Translations under genes and position numbers: made by a program
From: Cellvibrionaceae bacterium
Lineage (GTDB): Bacteria > Pseudomonadota > Gammaproteobacteria > Pseudomonadales > Cellvibrionaceae
Length of the DNA stretch: 64,000 nucleotides
NCBI GenBank assembly: GCA_021151825.1
Contig: JAGKWQ010000003.1
Location: 434,001 to 498,000, forward strand
Reading direction: 5' to 3'
Part shown: one piece after another, positions 1 through 7,519 of the stretch
Numbering within the stretch: the first letter of the stretch is position 1
Layout: each line of letters opens with the position of its first letter
Notes under the pieces: model-generated
Told to the model about the DNA's origin: nothing
What the model saw: only the letters and a program-made list of their open reading frames with translations
The model's database searches: none

Positions 1-1916
1 GCAATGCCATTATCCGGTGCCGGTGCGATAGCAATGCTGATTTTGCCCTGTTCGGTAAATTTGATGGCATTGGACAGCAAATTTTTAAGGATTTGTTCGA
101 GGCGTTGATGATCAGTAAAAATCGACGGCAATGTTCCTGCTTCAATATCAACGGAGAATTGCAATTTTTTCTGCGTCGCCAGTGGTTCAAATGTAAGGCG
201 CAATGAATCCAATAAACGCTGCACCGGAATAACTTCCGGTGCTAGCTCCAATTTACCGGCTTCGACTTTGGAGATATCGAGAATGTCGTTAATTAAATTA
301 AGTAAATCATTGCCAGCAGAATAAATACTGTTGGCGAACTGTATTTGTTCCGGGTTGAGATTACCTTTGGCATTTTCAGCTAATAGTTTGGCCAGAATCA
401 TTGAACTGTTCAGTGGTGTGCGCAACTCATGGGACATGTTGGCCAAAAATTCAGATTTGTATTTACTGGCGCGTTGCAGCTCGGCAGCGCGTTCTTCCAA
501 TTCCACTTGAATGGTGTTGAGTGCAACATTTTTTTGATCCAGCACGACGGCCTGATCCAATAATTTTTCGTTGGTTTGTTCCAGCTCTGCTTTCTGGTTT
601 TCCAGCAGCGCTTGCGATTCTTCCAATATCCGCGATTGCTCTTCCAGTTCTTCGTTCGCTGTGCGCAATTCTTCCTGCTGCACCTGCAATTCTTCATTGA
701 GTTGTTGTGTTTCTTCCAGCACATCCTGCAAGCGCCGGCGATTAATCGCCATTTCCAGTGAATTGCCGATATTCGGTGCAACCAGTTTCAGGAATTCAAT
801 ATCGCGTGTTGCCGGTGCATGCAAAAAACCTAATTCGACAACCCCGTTCGTTTGGCCATCGTGAGCCACCGGCACCATCACAAGGTAGCGCGGCGTAGCT
901 TCGCCTAAACCGGAATTAATTTTGACGTAATCCGCAGGTACATCGTTTAACTCAATGATGCGATTGGATAACACCGCCTGCTCCACCAGACTCTCACCGG
1001 CTTCCAGGGTTTGTTGTTCTGCAGCCAGTTCATGGCGAAACCCGTAGCTCGCTACCCGTTGCAGCGCATGATTACCGCTGCGGCGCGAATAAAATGCCGC
1101 CGCCGATGCGCCCAGGTAATAAACCAGGAAATCCAGAATAGTTTGTCCCAGCGTTGCCATGGAAGCCTGCCCGATGCTCTGCTCAGCAAGGCGCGCTTGA
1201 CCGGCGCGCTGCCAATTTTGTTGTTCAAGAATTTCGGCGTGACGATGGCGCTCTTCAAGTGAGTCGTTGTAGGTATTGGAAAGCTGGACTAATTCACGGC
1301 GACCCAAATAACTCAGCAATCCCGTAACCACCGCCATGACAATTAAATACGTAATGATCGATATTGACGTAACCAGGCGCGCATCCTCGCGACGCTCCGT
1401 CAATAAATTATTTTCCAGATCCTGGAAATCGGTAAACTCACGACGAATTTCGTTAAATTCCTGTTGCCCGCGACTACTGACCAATTGTGCGTAATCACCA
1501 TTCGTCCGGCGCAGTTCAATGGCTTTTTCACTGTAAGCAACCCATTCGGCGTGCATGGATTCAATACGCCGCAAGCGCTCCACCTGCGCATTGTTATCTT
1601 CCACCAACTCCAGCAAGGTGGTTAATTCGGGCGCGATCTTGGGGCGCGCGAGCCGGTAGATGGTGAGGTAAGGTTCTTCACCGGTGATCAGGAATCCGCG
1701 CATCCCCGTTTGCATATCCACCATCAGGCGCGATACCTCATGGGATTTAGCCAGCACCGATTCAGTGTGCTCAACCCAGCGGAAGGCGCCGAGCAAAAAT
1801 AAAATCAGCACGATAAAAACTGCGGCATTAATCAAACCAAAGACCAGCGGGAAGACAATATTGCGGGCGAGGATACGACGGAATGATTGTTGATCAACAG
1901 GAGATGAAGGAGCCAT
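1..1916 (-). CDS. Sensor histidine kinase (CHASE3-GAF-HisKA-HATPase), C-terminus cut by window edge
   Basis: I translated this frame directly; it is open from the ATG at 1916-1914 to the left edge, giving at least 638 residues. Two membrane helices near residues 18-42 and 185-207 bracket a CHASE3-like extracellular region. A GAF-like domain (about 245-395) and a long Glu/Gln-rich coiled coil (about 400-475) follow. The HisKA motif SHELRTP has its phospho-accepting His at residue 496, and the N-box NLLSNAIKF of the ATPase domain lies close to the edge. Kinases of this build usually end in one or more receiver domains, which would lie outside the window, so hybrid status is inferred. The signal sensed is unknown. 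No partner gene is visible on the right, where the next gene is unrelated and 376 bases away. Confidence 0.9.
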   Translation of the reverse strand, partial: MAPSSPVDQQSFRRILARNIVFPLVFGLINAAVFIVLILFLLGAFRWVEHTESVLAKSHEVSRLMVDMQTGMRGFLITGEEPYLTIYRLARPKIAPELTTLLELVEDNNAQVERLRRIESMHAEWVAYSEKAIELRRTNGDYAQLVSSRGQQEFNEIRREFTDFQDLENNLLTERREDARLVTSISIITYLIVMAVVTGLLSYLGRRELVQLSNTYNDSLEERHRHAEILEQQNWQRAGQARLAEQSIGQASMATLGQTILDFLVYYLGASAAAFYSRRSGNHALQRVASYGFRHELAAEQQTLEAGESLVEQAVLSNRIIELNDVPADYVKINSGLGEATPRYLVMVPVAHDGQTNGVVELGFLHAPATRDIEFLKLVAPNIGNSLEMAINRRRLQDVLEETQQLNEELQVQQEELRTANEELEEQSRILEESQALLENQKAELEQTNEKLLDQAVVLDQKNVALNTIQVELEERAAELQRASKYKSEFLANMSHELRTPLNSSMILAKLLAENAKGNLNPEQIQFANSIYSAGNDLLNLINDILDISKVEAGKLELAPEVIPVQRLLDSLRLTFEPLATQKKLQFSVDIEAGTLPSIFTDHQRLEQILKNLLSNAIKFTEQGKISIAIAPAPDNGI

Positions 1917-2115
1917 TGTTATTCCATGAGTTAGGTGTCGATTTTTATCGTTTTAACTAAGCGGTATCGATAAATAGAAGAAGTTATTAGCACGAGCCGC
2001 GCCAACGTTTTTATCATGTTAAATGGATAAAGAGCCACGCCAAACGCTGATTTTTACAGCATGCAGCCGTAACAGCACGATTTTTTGCCGAATATTCAAT
2101 CACCAGATTGTCGCT

Positions 2116-2146
2116 AAAATTGCAAATTTAACAATTTTGCAATTTT
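2116..2146. repeat. AT-rich inverted repeat, 11-bp arms
   Basis: Arms AAAATTGCAAA (2116-2126) and TTTGCAATTTT (2136-2146) are perfectly complementary around a 9-base spacer. The element lies 200 bases upstream of the kinase start. It could be an operator or an end-of-transcript hairpin; nothing in the sequence decides between these. Confidence 0.5.
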
Positions 2147-2243
2147 GACAAAATCACTACCCACCGCGATGCGGGTGAAACCTTACCGAAACAATAGATT
2201 TGTATGAAAAATAACGGAAGGGAGAAACACTGTTTATAGCACA

Positions 2244-2284
2244 GAAAAAACAAAAAAAACCCGGGGGAAAGTGCCCCGGGGTTT
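2244..2284 (-). terminator. Rho-independent terminator of the 2294-3819 operon
   Basis: Read on the minus strand, a G/C-rich stem (arms at about 2257-2267 and 2273-2284, one bulged base) is followed by a long T-rich run. It starts 10 bases after the stop of the secreted protein gene at 2294. Confidence 0.85.
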
Positions 2285-2293
2285 GATCAAAAA

Positions 2294-2902
2294 TTATTTT
2301 TTAGCACAATAATTTTTGACATCAGCCAATACGTCCGGGGCCACTTCGTGAACAGCATAATTAAGTGCTGTGGCGTATTCACTCAGCGCATTCATCATGT
2401 TGGCTTTGGAACCCATGCCGCGATAGCTTTTGGTTTGCACCAATTGATTATCGAGCCAATATTCAACTTTCAATGCAATGACACCGTGAATATTCATACT
2501 TTCCGCATACGAATATAAACGGGTAACGCTCGGTTTGATCAAGAGTTGTTTGTCACCGCTCCAACTGCGGGTTTTATTGACTAACTCTTTTTCACGCACC
2601 GTACCCAACCAGGTATCCAAACCATCAGGCAGTAAAGGACTATTCCAGGATGCCCCCAGAGTTACCTTGTTATTACGTTCATCTGCAACAGGGGCCACAT
2701 CAACTTTGCATTCATAAGCAGGAGCAACCACTGGTTGTTTGGCAGAGGATTTGGATGTTTTCGCAGTTGCTTTTTTAGTGGTTTTTACCACTTTGGATTT
2801 GTATTCCAGTGGAACCCGTTTTTGGCTTTCCACAGCAGCCATAGCACCAACAGACAACAACGCCAACGATGCAACAAAACCAGCCAGTATTATTTTTTTC
2901 AT
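2294..2902 (-). CDS. Secreted protein of unknown function, 202 aa
   Basis: The protein begins with a clear Sec signal peptide (MKKIILAGFVASLALL, then an AMA cleavage site near residue 22). A Lys/Thr/Ser-rich stretch follows at about 35-55, then a folded region with no motif I recognise. It contains only two cysteines after the signal, near residues 65 and 199, which could form a disulphide. The start has a good ribosome site (AGGAGA). The gene lies 14 bases after the lipoprotein gene upstream and is closed by a strong terminator, so the two form a small operon and may act together in the periplasm or envelope. I cannot assign a function. Confidence 0.8.
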   Translation of the reverse strand: MKKIILAGFVASLALLSVGAMAAVESQKRVPLEYKSKVVKTTKKATAKTSKSSAKQPVVAPAYECKVDVAPVADERNNKVTLGASWNSPLLPDGLDTWLGTVREKELVNKTRSWSGDKQLLIKPSVTRLYSYAESMNIHGVIALKVEYWLDNQLVQTKSYRGMGSKANMMNALSEYATALNYAVHEVAPDVLADVKNYCAKK

Positions 2903-2916
2903 CTTTATCTCCTTAA

Positions 2917-3819
2917 TTAACTACATTTTACGGCTTTAGCTTTGGGGTTCGGCACCAGGCCGGCAGCAGGAACAGAAACCAGCGCACCATTCACTTCCTG
3001 AACCCAGGCTCTTTCGTCTTTTTCGGTAACCAGTGTGGCATTAGTAGAAACCAGCTGGCCCAACTGCATCAAACTGGCTTTCACCGGCTTGCCGCAGTAT
3101 TTGTCTTTGTGCGATTTGATATCCATTGCAATCATGTCGGCAATTGCTGTGGTGCTTTTTCCAATTTCAGTACGAAACTCTGCGCCCTGATTTGCACTCC
3201 ATGCAGTTACTGAATTCTCCTGGCCATTGCCCAAGGTTTTACTAATGTACACAAAGCGATTGAAATAAACCGGCAAGGTATTTTTGGAAGCCTTGGTTGG
3301 CTTGGTGTAAATATACACTTGCGATTCAGTGACAAAGCGCTTGGATTGATCAATGAACATGTAGAAGCTGGAGGTATAAACCAACGCTTCGCCTGCGCCC
3401 AACGCCGCAATACGACGCTCGCGTTCCTCATTGGACAGGAGCACAAATTCCGCTGGAGCCTGGCTCACTTTTAGCGGTAATGCACCTGCAATCGCGGTGT
3501 TGAAATCGGTAGCAAGATGGGTGCGGAAATTATGGTCCTGGGTAGCATCATAAAAACCGGTCATCACTTCTTGTGCTGAACGATTCCGCGATTTGTTAAT
3601 AGATGAATCAATGATGGCGGGAATCAATCCTCCGCCCATTGCGCCCGTCACATTAGAGATATTCACCGCAGGACGGATCTCATCCTGGATAACCAGGTTA
3701 TAGGTATTGGCTTGTTGGATAGCGTTGGCGGTTTGCGTGTTGAGCGGGGTTCGGGTTACACCACTCACACAGCCTTGAAGGGTTGCAAGCACTAAGGCAA
3801 GACTTAACAACTTGTACAT
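2917..3819 (-). CDS. Putative lipoprotein of unknown function, 300 aa
   Basis: The first 16 residues form a hydrophobic signal ending in the lipobox LQGC, so lipidation at Cys17 is likely. The rest is a mixed alpha/beta sequence with a glycine-rich patch (GAMGGGLIPA, about residues 60-70) that resembles the hydrophobic patches of some envelope lipoproteins. No known domain is recognised. The downstream gene encodes a secreted protein 14 bases away and shares the terminator at 2244-2284. The two proteins probably work together at the cell envelope, but this rests on arrangement only. The start is supported by a GGAGC-like site just upstream. Confidence 0.8.
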   Translation of the reverse strand: MYKLLSLALVLATLQGCVSGVTRTPLNTQTANAIQQANTYNLVIQDEIRPAVNISNVTGAMGGGLIPAIIDSSINKSRNRSAQEVMTGFYDATQDHNFRTHLATDFNTAIAGALPLKVSQAPAEFVLLSNEERERRIAALGAGEALVYTSSFYMFIDQSKRFVTESQVYIYTKPTKASKNTLPVYFNRFVYISKTLGNGQENSVTAWSANQGAEFRTEIGKSTTAIADMIAMDIKSHKDKYCGKPVKASLMQLGQLVSTNATLVTEKDERAWVQEVNGALVSVPAAGLVPNPKAKAVKCS

Positions 3820-3933
3820 CGGTAAAGCTCCTTGATTGTAATTATGGGAGCGCGGATTTTACCGATGTCTTAAATTGGCGTCTATTGCAACATCCATCCA
3901 ATCGACCTTATGCAAGAAAAGCCCGCTTGAAAA

Positions 3934-3942
3934 TGCTATAGT
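3934..3942 (+). promoter_or_regulatory. Candidate extended -10 promoter of metG
   Basis: TGCTATAGT fits the extended -10 pattern TGnTATAAT with one mismatch. It lies 69 bases before the metG ATG. No convincing -35 box is present at the usual distance, which is compatible with an extended -10 promoter. Confidence 0.4.
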
Positions 3943-4010
3943 GCGCGCCCACTTTTTGCATGACGCCGCTCCACTGGCGCTGACTTCTGACTGTGACAGG
4001 TTGTAATCCT

Positions 4011-6038
4011 ATGACTCAATCATCCCGCAAGATTCTCGTTACCAGTGCATTACCCTATGCCAATGGTTCGATCCACCTCGGCCACCTGGTGGAATATATC
4101 CAGACCGACATTTGGGTGCGCTTCCAGAAAATGCGTGGGGTGGATTGCACTTACGTTTGTGCCGATGATGCCCACGGCACTGCGATCATGCTTAAAGCCG
4201 AACAGCTGGGTCATTCCGCTGAACAGCAAATCGCCAATGTCAAAGCCGAACATGAGGCTGACTTTGCCGCGTTTAATATCGATTTTGATAACTACCATTC
4301 GACCCATTCGGATGAAAACCGCGAATTGTCCAACCTGATTTACGGCCGCTTGAAAGCCAACGGCCATATCGCGACCCGCGCCATTACCCAGGCTTATGAT
4401 CCGGAAAAACAATTGTTCCTCGCTGACCGCTACATCAAAGGCACCTGCCCGAAATGTAAAACCGAAGACCAGTACGGCGATAATTGCGAGAAGTGCGGTG
4501 CGACTTATTCGCCGATGGATTTGATCAATCCGAAATCGGCGATTTCCGGTGCAACACCCGTCGCCAAAGATTCCGAACACTTTTTCTTCACCCTGCCTGC
4601 ATTCAGCGATTTCCTGAAAAGCTGGACCCGCGCCGGCCACCTGCAAGATGAAGTGGCCAACAAAATGGCCGAGTGGCTGGACGCCGGTTTGCAGGAGTGG
4701 GATATCTCCCGCGATGCGCCCTACTTCGGTTTTGAAATTCCCGGTGAACCGGGCAAATATTTTTACGTGTGGCTGGATGCACCGATCGGCTATATCGCCA
4801 GCCTGAAAAACTTGCTCGATAAGAAAAGCGAAGATTGGTACGAATACTGGAAACCAGATTCCACTGCCGAGGTGTATCACTTTATCGGCAAAGACATCGT
4901 GAATTTCCATGCGCTCTTCTGGCCAGCGATGTTGCACTCCGCCAATTTGCGCACGCCAACCAAAATTTGCGTGCACGGTTTTTTAACCGTGAACGGCACC
5001 AAGATGAGTAAATCGCGCGGCACCTTTATTAATGCGCGCACTTACCTCGATCATTTGAATCCGGAATATTTGCGTTATTACTTCGCCGCAAAACTTACCA
5101 GCAATGTGGATGATATCGATTTGAACCTGGAAGATTTTATCCAGCGCGTGAATTCAGATCTGGTAGGTAAAGTGGTCAATATCGCCAGCCGCACCGCGAA
5201 ATTTATTAACAATGCCGGTGGCGTTTTAGCGACTGACATTGCGGATCAAACGCTGTGGCAACAATTTATTGATGCGGGCGAAACTATCGCCAACTATTAC
5301 GAAAGCCGCGATTACAGCAAAGCCATGCGCGAAATTATGGCGCTGGCGGATGCCGCTAACGAATATATCGCTACGCAAGAACCCTGGAAACTGGCGAAGC
5401 AAGCCGGTGCCGAAGCGCAAACCCAGGCGGTATGCACACTCGGCATTAATATGTTCCGCGCGTTGCTGACTTATTTGAAACCGGTATTGCCAGCGCTAAC
5501 CAAAGATGCAGAACAATTCCTCGGCGAAACCTTAAGCTGGAATGCGCCAATCAGTTTCCGCTCCGGTGAAAAAATTAATGAGTTCAAACCGCTGCTGACG
5601 CGCATCGAAAAAGACAAAGTGGATGCGATGATTGAAGCGGGTAAAGAATCGTTGGCGGCTGCAGCGCCGGCAAAAGCGCCTGCTGCCGAAAAATCCGGTG
5701 AACCGATCGCCGCCGAAATTGAGTTTGATGATTTCGCGAAAGTGGATTTGCGTATCGCCTTGATTGCGAATGCAGAACATGTAGAAGGCTCAGATAAATT
5801 ATTGCGCCTGACGCTCGATTTAGGTGGTGAAACGCGCAATGTATTTTCGGGCATCAAGAGCGCATACAAACCGGAAGATCTGGTGGGCAAACTCACCGTG
5901 GTAGTGGCGAACCTCAAGCCGCGCAAAATGAAATTTGGTATGAGCGAAGGCATGGTGTTGGCGGCAGGTCCTGGCGGCAATGAATTGTATTTGTTGGAGC
6001 CGCACAGCGGTGCGAAACCGGGGCAAAGGGTGATGTAA
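4011..6038 (+). CDS. metG: Methionine-tRNA ligase
   Basis: Charges tRNA-Met with methionine in the cytoplasm. The HIGH-type motif appears as HLGHL near residue 24 and the KMSKS loop is exact at residues 331-335. A zinc knuckle with Cys at 146, 149, 159 and 162 matches the MetG1 type. An Ala/Pro-rich linker leads to a C-terminal EMAP/Trbp111-like tRNA-binding domain (about 570-675), so this is the long dimeric form. I chose the ATG at 4011 over an in-frame GTG at 3993, because the ATG start gives the usual N-terminus shortly before ILVTSALPYANG. Length is 675 residues, normal for the family. The gene stands alone, with the REP-like element directly behind its stop. Confidence 0.98.
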   Translation: MTQSSRKILVTSALPYANGSIHLGHLVEYIQTDIWVRFQKMRGVDCTYVCADDAHGTAIMLKAEQLGHSAEQQIANVKAEHEADFAAFNIDFDNYHSTHSDENRELSNLIYGRLKANGHIATRAITQAYDPEKQLFLADRYIKGTCPKCKTEDQYGDNCEKCGATYSPMDLINPKSAISGATPVAKDSEHFFFTLPAFSDFLKSWTRAGHLQDEVANKMAEWLDAGLQEWDISRDAPYFGFEIPGEPGKYFYVWLDAPIGYIASLKNLLDKKSEDWYEYWKPDSTAEVYHFIGKDIVNFHALFWPAMLHSANLRTPTKICVHGFLTVNGTKMSKSRGTFINARTYLDHLNPEYLRYYFAAKLTSNVDDIDLNLEDFIQRVNSDLVGKVVNIASRTAKFINNAGGVLATDIADQTLWQQFIDAGETIANYYESRDYSKAMREIMALADAANEYIATQEPWKLAKQAGAEAQTQAVCTLGINMFRALLTYLKPVLPALTKDAEQFLGETLSWNAPISFRSGEKINEFKPLLTRIEKDKVDAMIEAGKESLAAAAPAKAPAAEKSGEPIAAEIEFDDFAKVDLRIALIANAEHVEGSDKLLRLTLDLGGETRNVFSGIKSAYKPEDLVGKLTVVVANLKPRKMKFGMSEGMVLAAGPGGNELYLLEPHSGAKPGQRVM

Positions 6039-6046
6039 TCCGGTGA

Positions 6047-6117
6047 ATGTTGGGGTTCACTCCTTTTTGGAATACACCGCAATCCGTAGGTTGGCGGTGA
6101 GGAACAAACCCCAACAT
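6047..6117. repeat. REP-like nested palindromic element behind metG
   Basis: Outer arms ATGTTGGGGTT (6047-6057) and AACCCCAACAT (6107-6117) are perfectly complementary. Inside them CACCGC (6075-6080) and GCGGTG (6094-6099) form a second stem. The nesting and the intergenic position right after a stop codon fit repetitive extragenic palindromes, which can protect the 3' end of the mRNA or assist termination. Only one clear copy is seen in this window, so repetitiveness is not shown here. A weaker relative may be the hairpin at 21571-21607. Confidence 0.6.
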
Positions 6118-6270
6118 GACCATCGACCCGCACAAACCGAAAGCCCGATATTTGCGATTGTGATTTAAAATACATTGTGCGGTTTGCGATGACGAATGTT
6201 GCGGTTCGCAAGCTCACCAGCAACCTACCATTCACCAAAACAACCCTGTTTATTCCCGGCAGAACACATC

Positions 6271-6861
6271 ATGACTTTCAGCGAATTGGCCATCATTCTG
6301 CTCAGCACGGTTCTGGTGAATAACTTTGTGCTGGCGCAATTCCTCGGGTTGTGTCCGTTTATGGGCGTGTCCAACAAGCTGGAAAGCGCTATAGGGATGG
6401 GCGGCGCGACCATGTTTGTGATGACCCTCGCCTCTATTTGCAGTTATCTGGTAGACACCTGGATTCTCGCACCACTGGGTTTGCAGTATTTGCGCACTAT
6501 CGCGTTTATCCTGGTTATCGCCGCCGTAGTGCAATTCGTCAAAATGTTTATGGAGAAAACCAGCCCGCTGTTGTATCGCATGTTGGGGGTTTTCCTGCCG
6601 TTGATTACCGTGAATTGCGCTGTACTCGGTGTTGCCCTGTTGAATACCCAGAAAGCCCATAACTTCTTTGAATCAACGCTCTACGGTTTTGGTGGATCAC
6701 TCGGCTTTGCCATGGTGCTGATCCTGTTTTCTGCGATGCGCGAACGCCTTGCCGTTGCCGATGTGCCCGCCCCCTTTAAAGGTGCCGCCATCGGCATGAT
6801 TACCGCCGGTTTGATGGCACTGGCGTTCCTGGGTTTTGGCGGACTGGTGAGCCAGCAATGA
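6271..6861 (+). CDS. rsxA: Rsx/Rnf electron transport complex subunit A
   Basis: Integral membrane subunit (six predicted helices, 196 aa) of the Rsx/Rnf complex, which couples electron transfer between ferredoxin and NAD(H) to ion movement and in enterobacteria keeps SoxR reduced. The motifs CPFMG (about residue 29) and NCAVLG carry the paired cysteines that, with those of RsxE, hold an intramembrane iron-sulphur cluster in known Rnf structures. An upstream in-frame start at 6196 is rejected, since family members begin with MTFSELAII-like sequence at this ATG. First gene of the operon rsxABCDGE; the next gene follows 16 bases later. Confidence 0.96.
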   Translation: MTFSELAIILLSTVLVNNFVLAQFLGLCPFMGVSNKLESAIGMGGATMFVMTLASICSYLVDTWILAPLGLQYLRTIAFILVIAAVVQFVKMFMEKTSPLLYRMLGVFLPLITVNCAVLGVALLNTQKAHNFFESTLYGFGGSLGFAMVLILFSAMRERLAVADVPAPFKGAAIGMITAGLMALAFLGFGGLVSQQ

Positions 6862-6877
6862 CTGGCGCGAGCGCATC

Positions 6878-7519
6878 ATGATCGACTTTATCCTGCACAA
6901 TCCCATCATTAGCGCACTGCTGGCACTCGGCGGATTATCCGCCGTCTTCGGCGCGATTCTGGGTTTTGCCGCCGTGAAATACAAAGTGGAAAGCAATCCG
7001 CTTGTCGAGCGCATCGATGCCCTGCTGCCGCAAACCCAATGCGGCCAATGCGGCCATCCCGGTTGCCGCCCTTATGCGCAAGCGATTGTCGATGGTGAAG
7101 CCATCAATAAATGCCCGCCCGGTGGCCAGGCAACGATTAATGCCCTCGCCGATTTGCTCGATGTTCCCGCCCCCTCACTCGATACCGAACACGGCAACTA
7201 TTCCGACGTAAAGAAAGTGGCGTTTATCCGTGAGGATGAATGTATCGGCTGCACCAAGTGCATCCAGGCTTGCCCGACGGATGCGATCCTCGGCGCGGCC
7301 AAACATATGCACACCGTGATCGTCGATGAATGTACCGGTTGCGATTTATGTGTGGAGCCCTGCCCGGTGGATTGCATTGATATGATCCCGTTGCCAACTG
7401 ACCTCAATTCCTGGAAATGGACGCTGCCCGCGACCAACCAAAAACCGGTATTCCATGTTGTTGCCGATGTCATTGCTTCCGACCGCCGCACTAACAGCAG
7501 CGATGAAAAGGCCGCGTGA
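6878..7519 (+). CDS. rsxB: Rsx/Rnf electron transport complex subunit B (ferredoxin)
   Basis: Iron-sulphur subunit of 213 residues. An N-terminal membrane anchor (about 7-27) is followed by a four-cysteine cluster site beginning TQCGQCGHPGC (about 53-63, with a later Cys in NKCPPGG). Two ferredoxin-type [4Fe-4S] motifs follow: CIGCTKCIQACP and CTGCDLCVEPCP. It relays electrons between RsxC and the membrane subunits. The stop overlaps the rsxC start (TGATG), indicating translational coupling. Confidence 0.96.
   Translation: MIDFILHNPIISALLALGGLSAVFGAILGFAAVKYKVESNPLVERIDALLPQTQCGQCGHPGCRPYAQAIVDGEAINKCPPGGQATINALADLLDVPAPSLDTEHGNYSDVKKVAFIREDECIGCTKCIQACPTDAILGAAKHMHTVIVDECTGCDLCVEPCPVDCIDMIPLPTDLNSWKWTLPATNQKPVFHVVADVIASDRRTNSSDEKAA

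Larger units (their letters stand above)
1917..2293. other. Intergenic region without a gene
   Basis: No ORF with a plausible start is seen in either strand. The stretch holds the upstream region of the kinase (read leftwards), an AT-rich inverted repeat at 2116-2146 and the minus-strand terminator at 2244-2284. Confidence 0.7.

Noticed and set aside
4050..4976. 308-codon frame antisense to metG
   Set aside because: metG is complete with all motifs; the antisense product has no recognisable feature or ribosome site.
5471..6238. 255-codon frame antisense to the metG end and the REP-like element
   Set aside because: It runs through a palindromic element and overlaps a certain gene; composition is that of a shadow.
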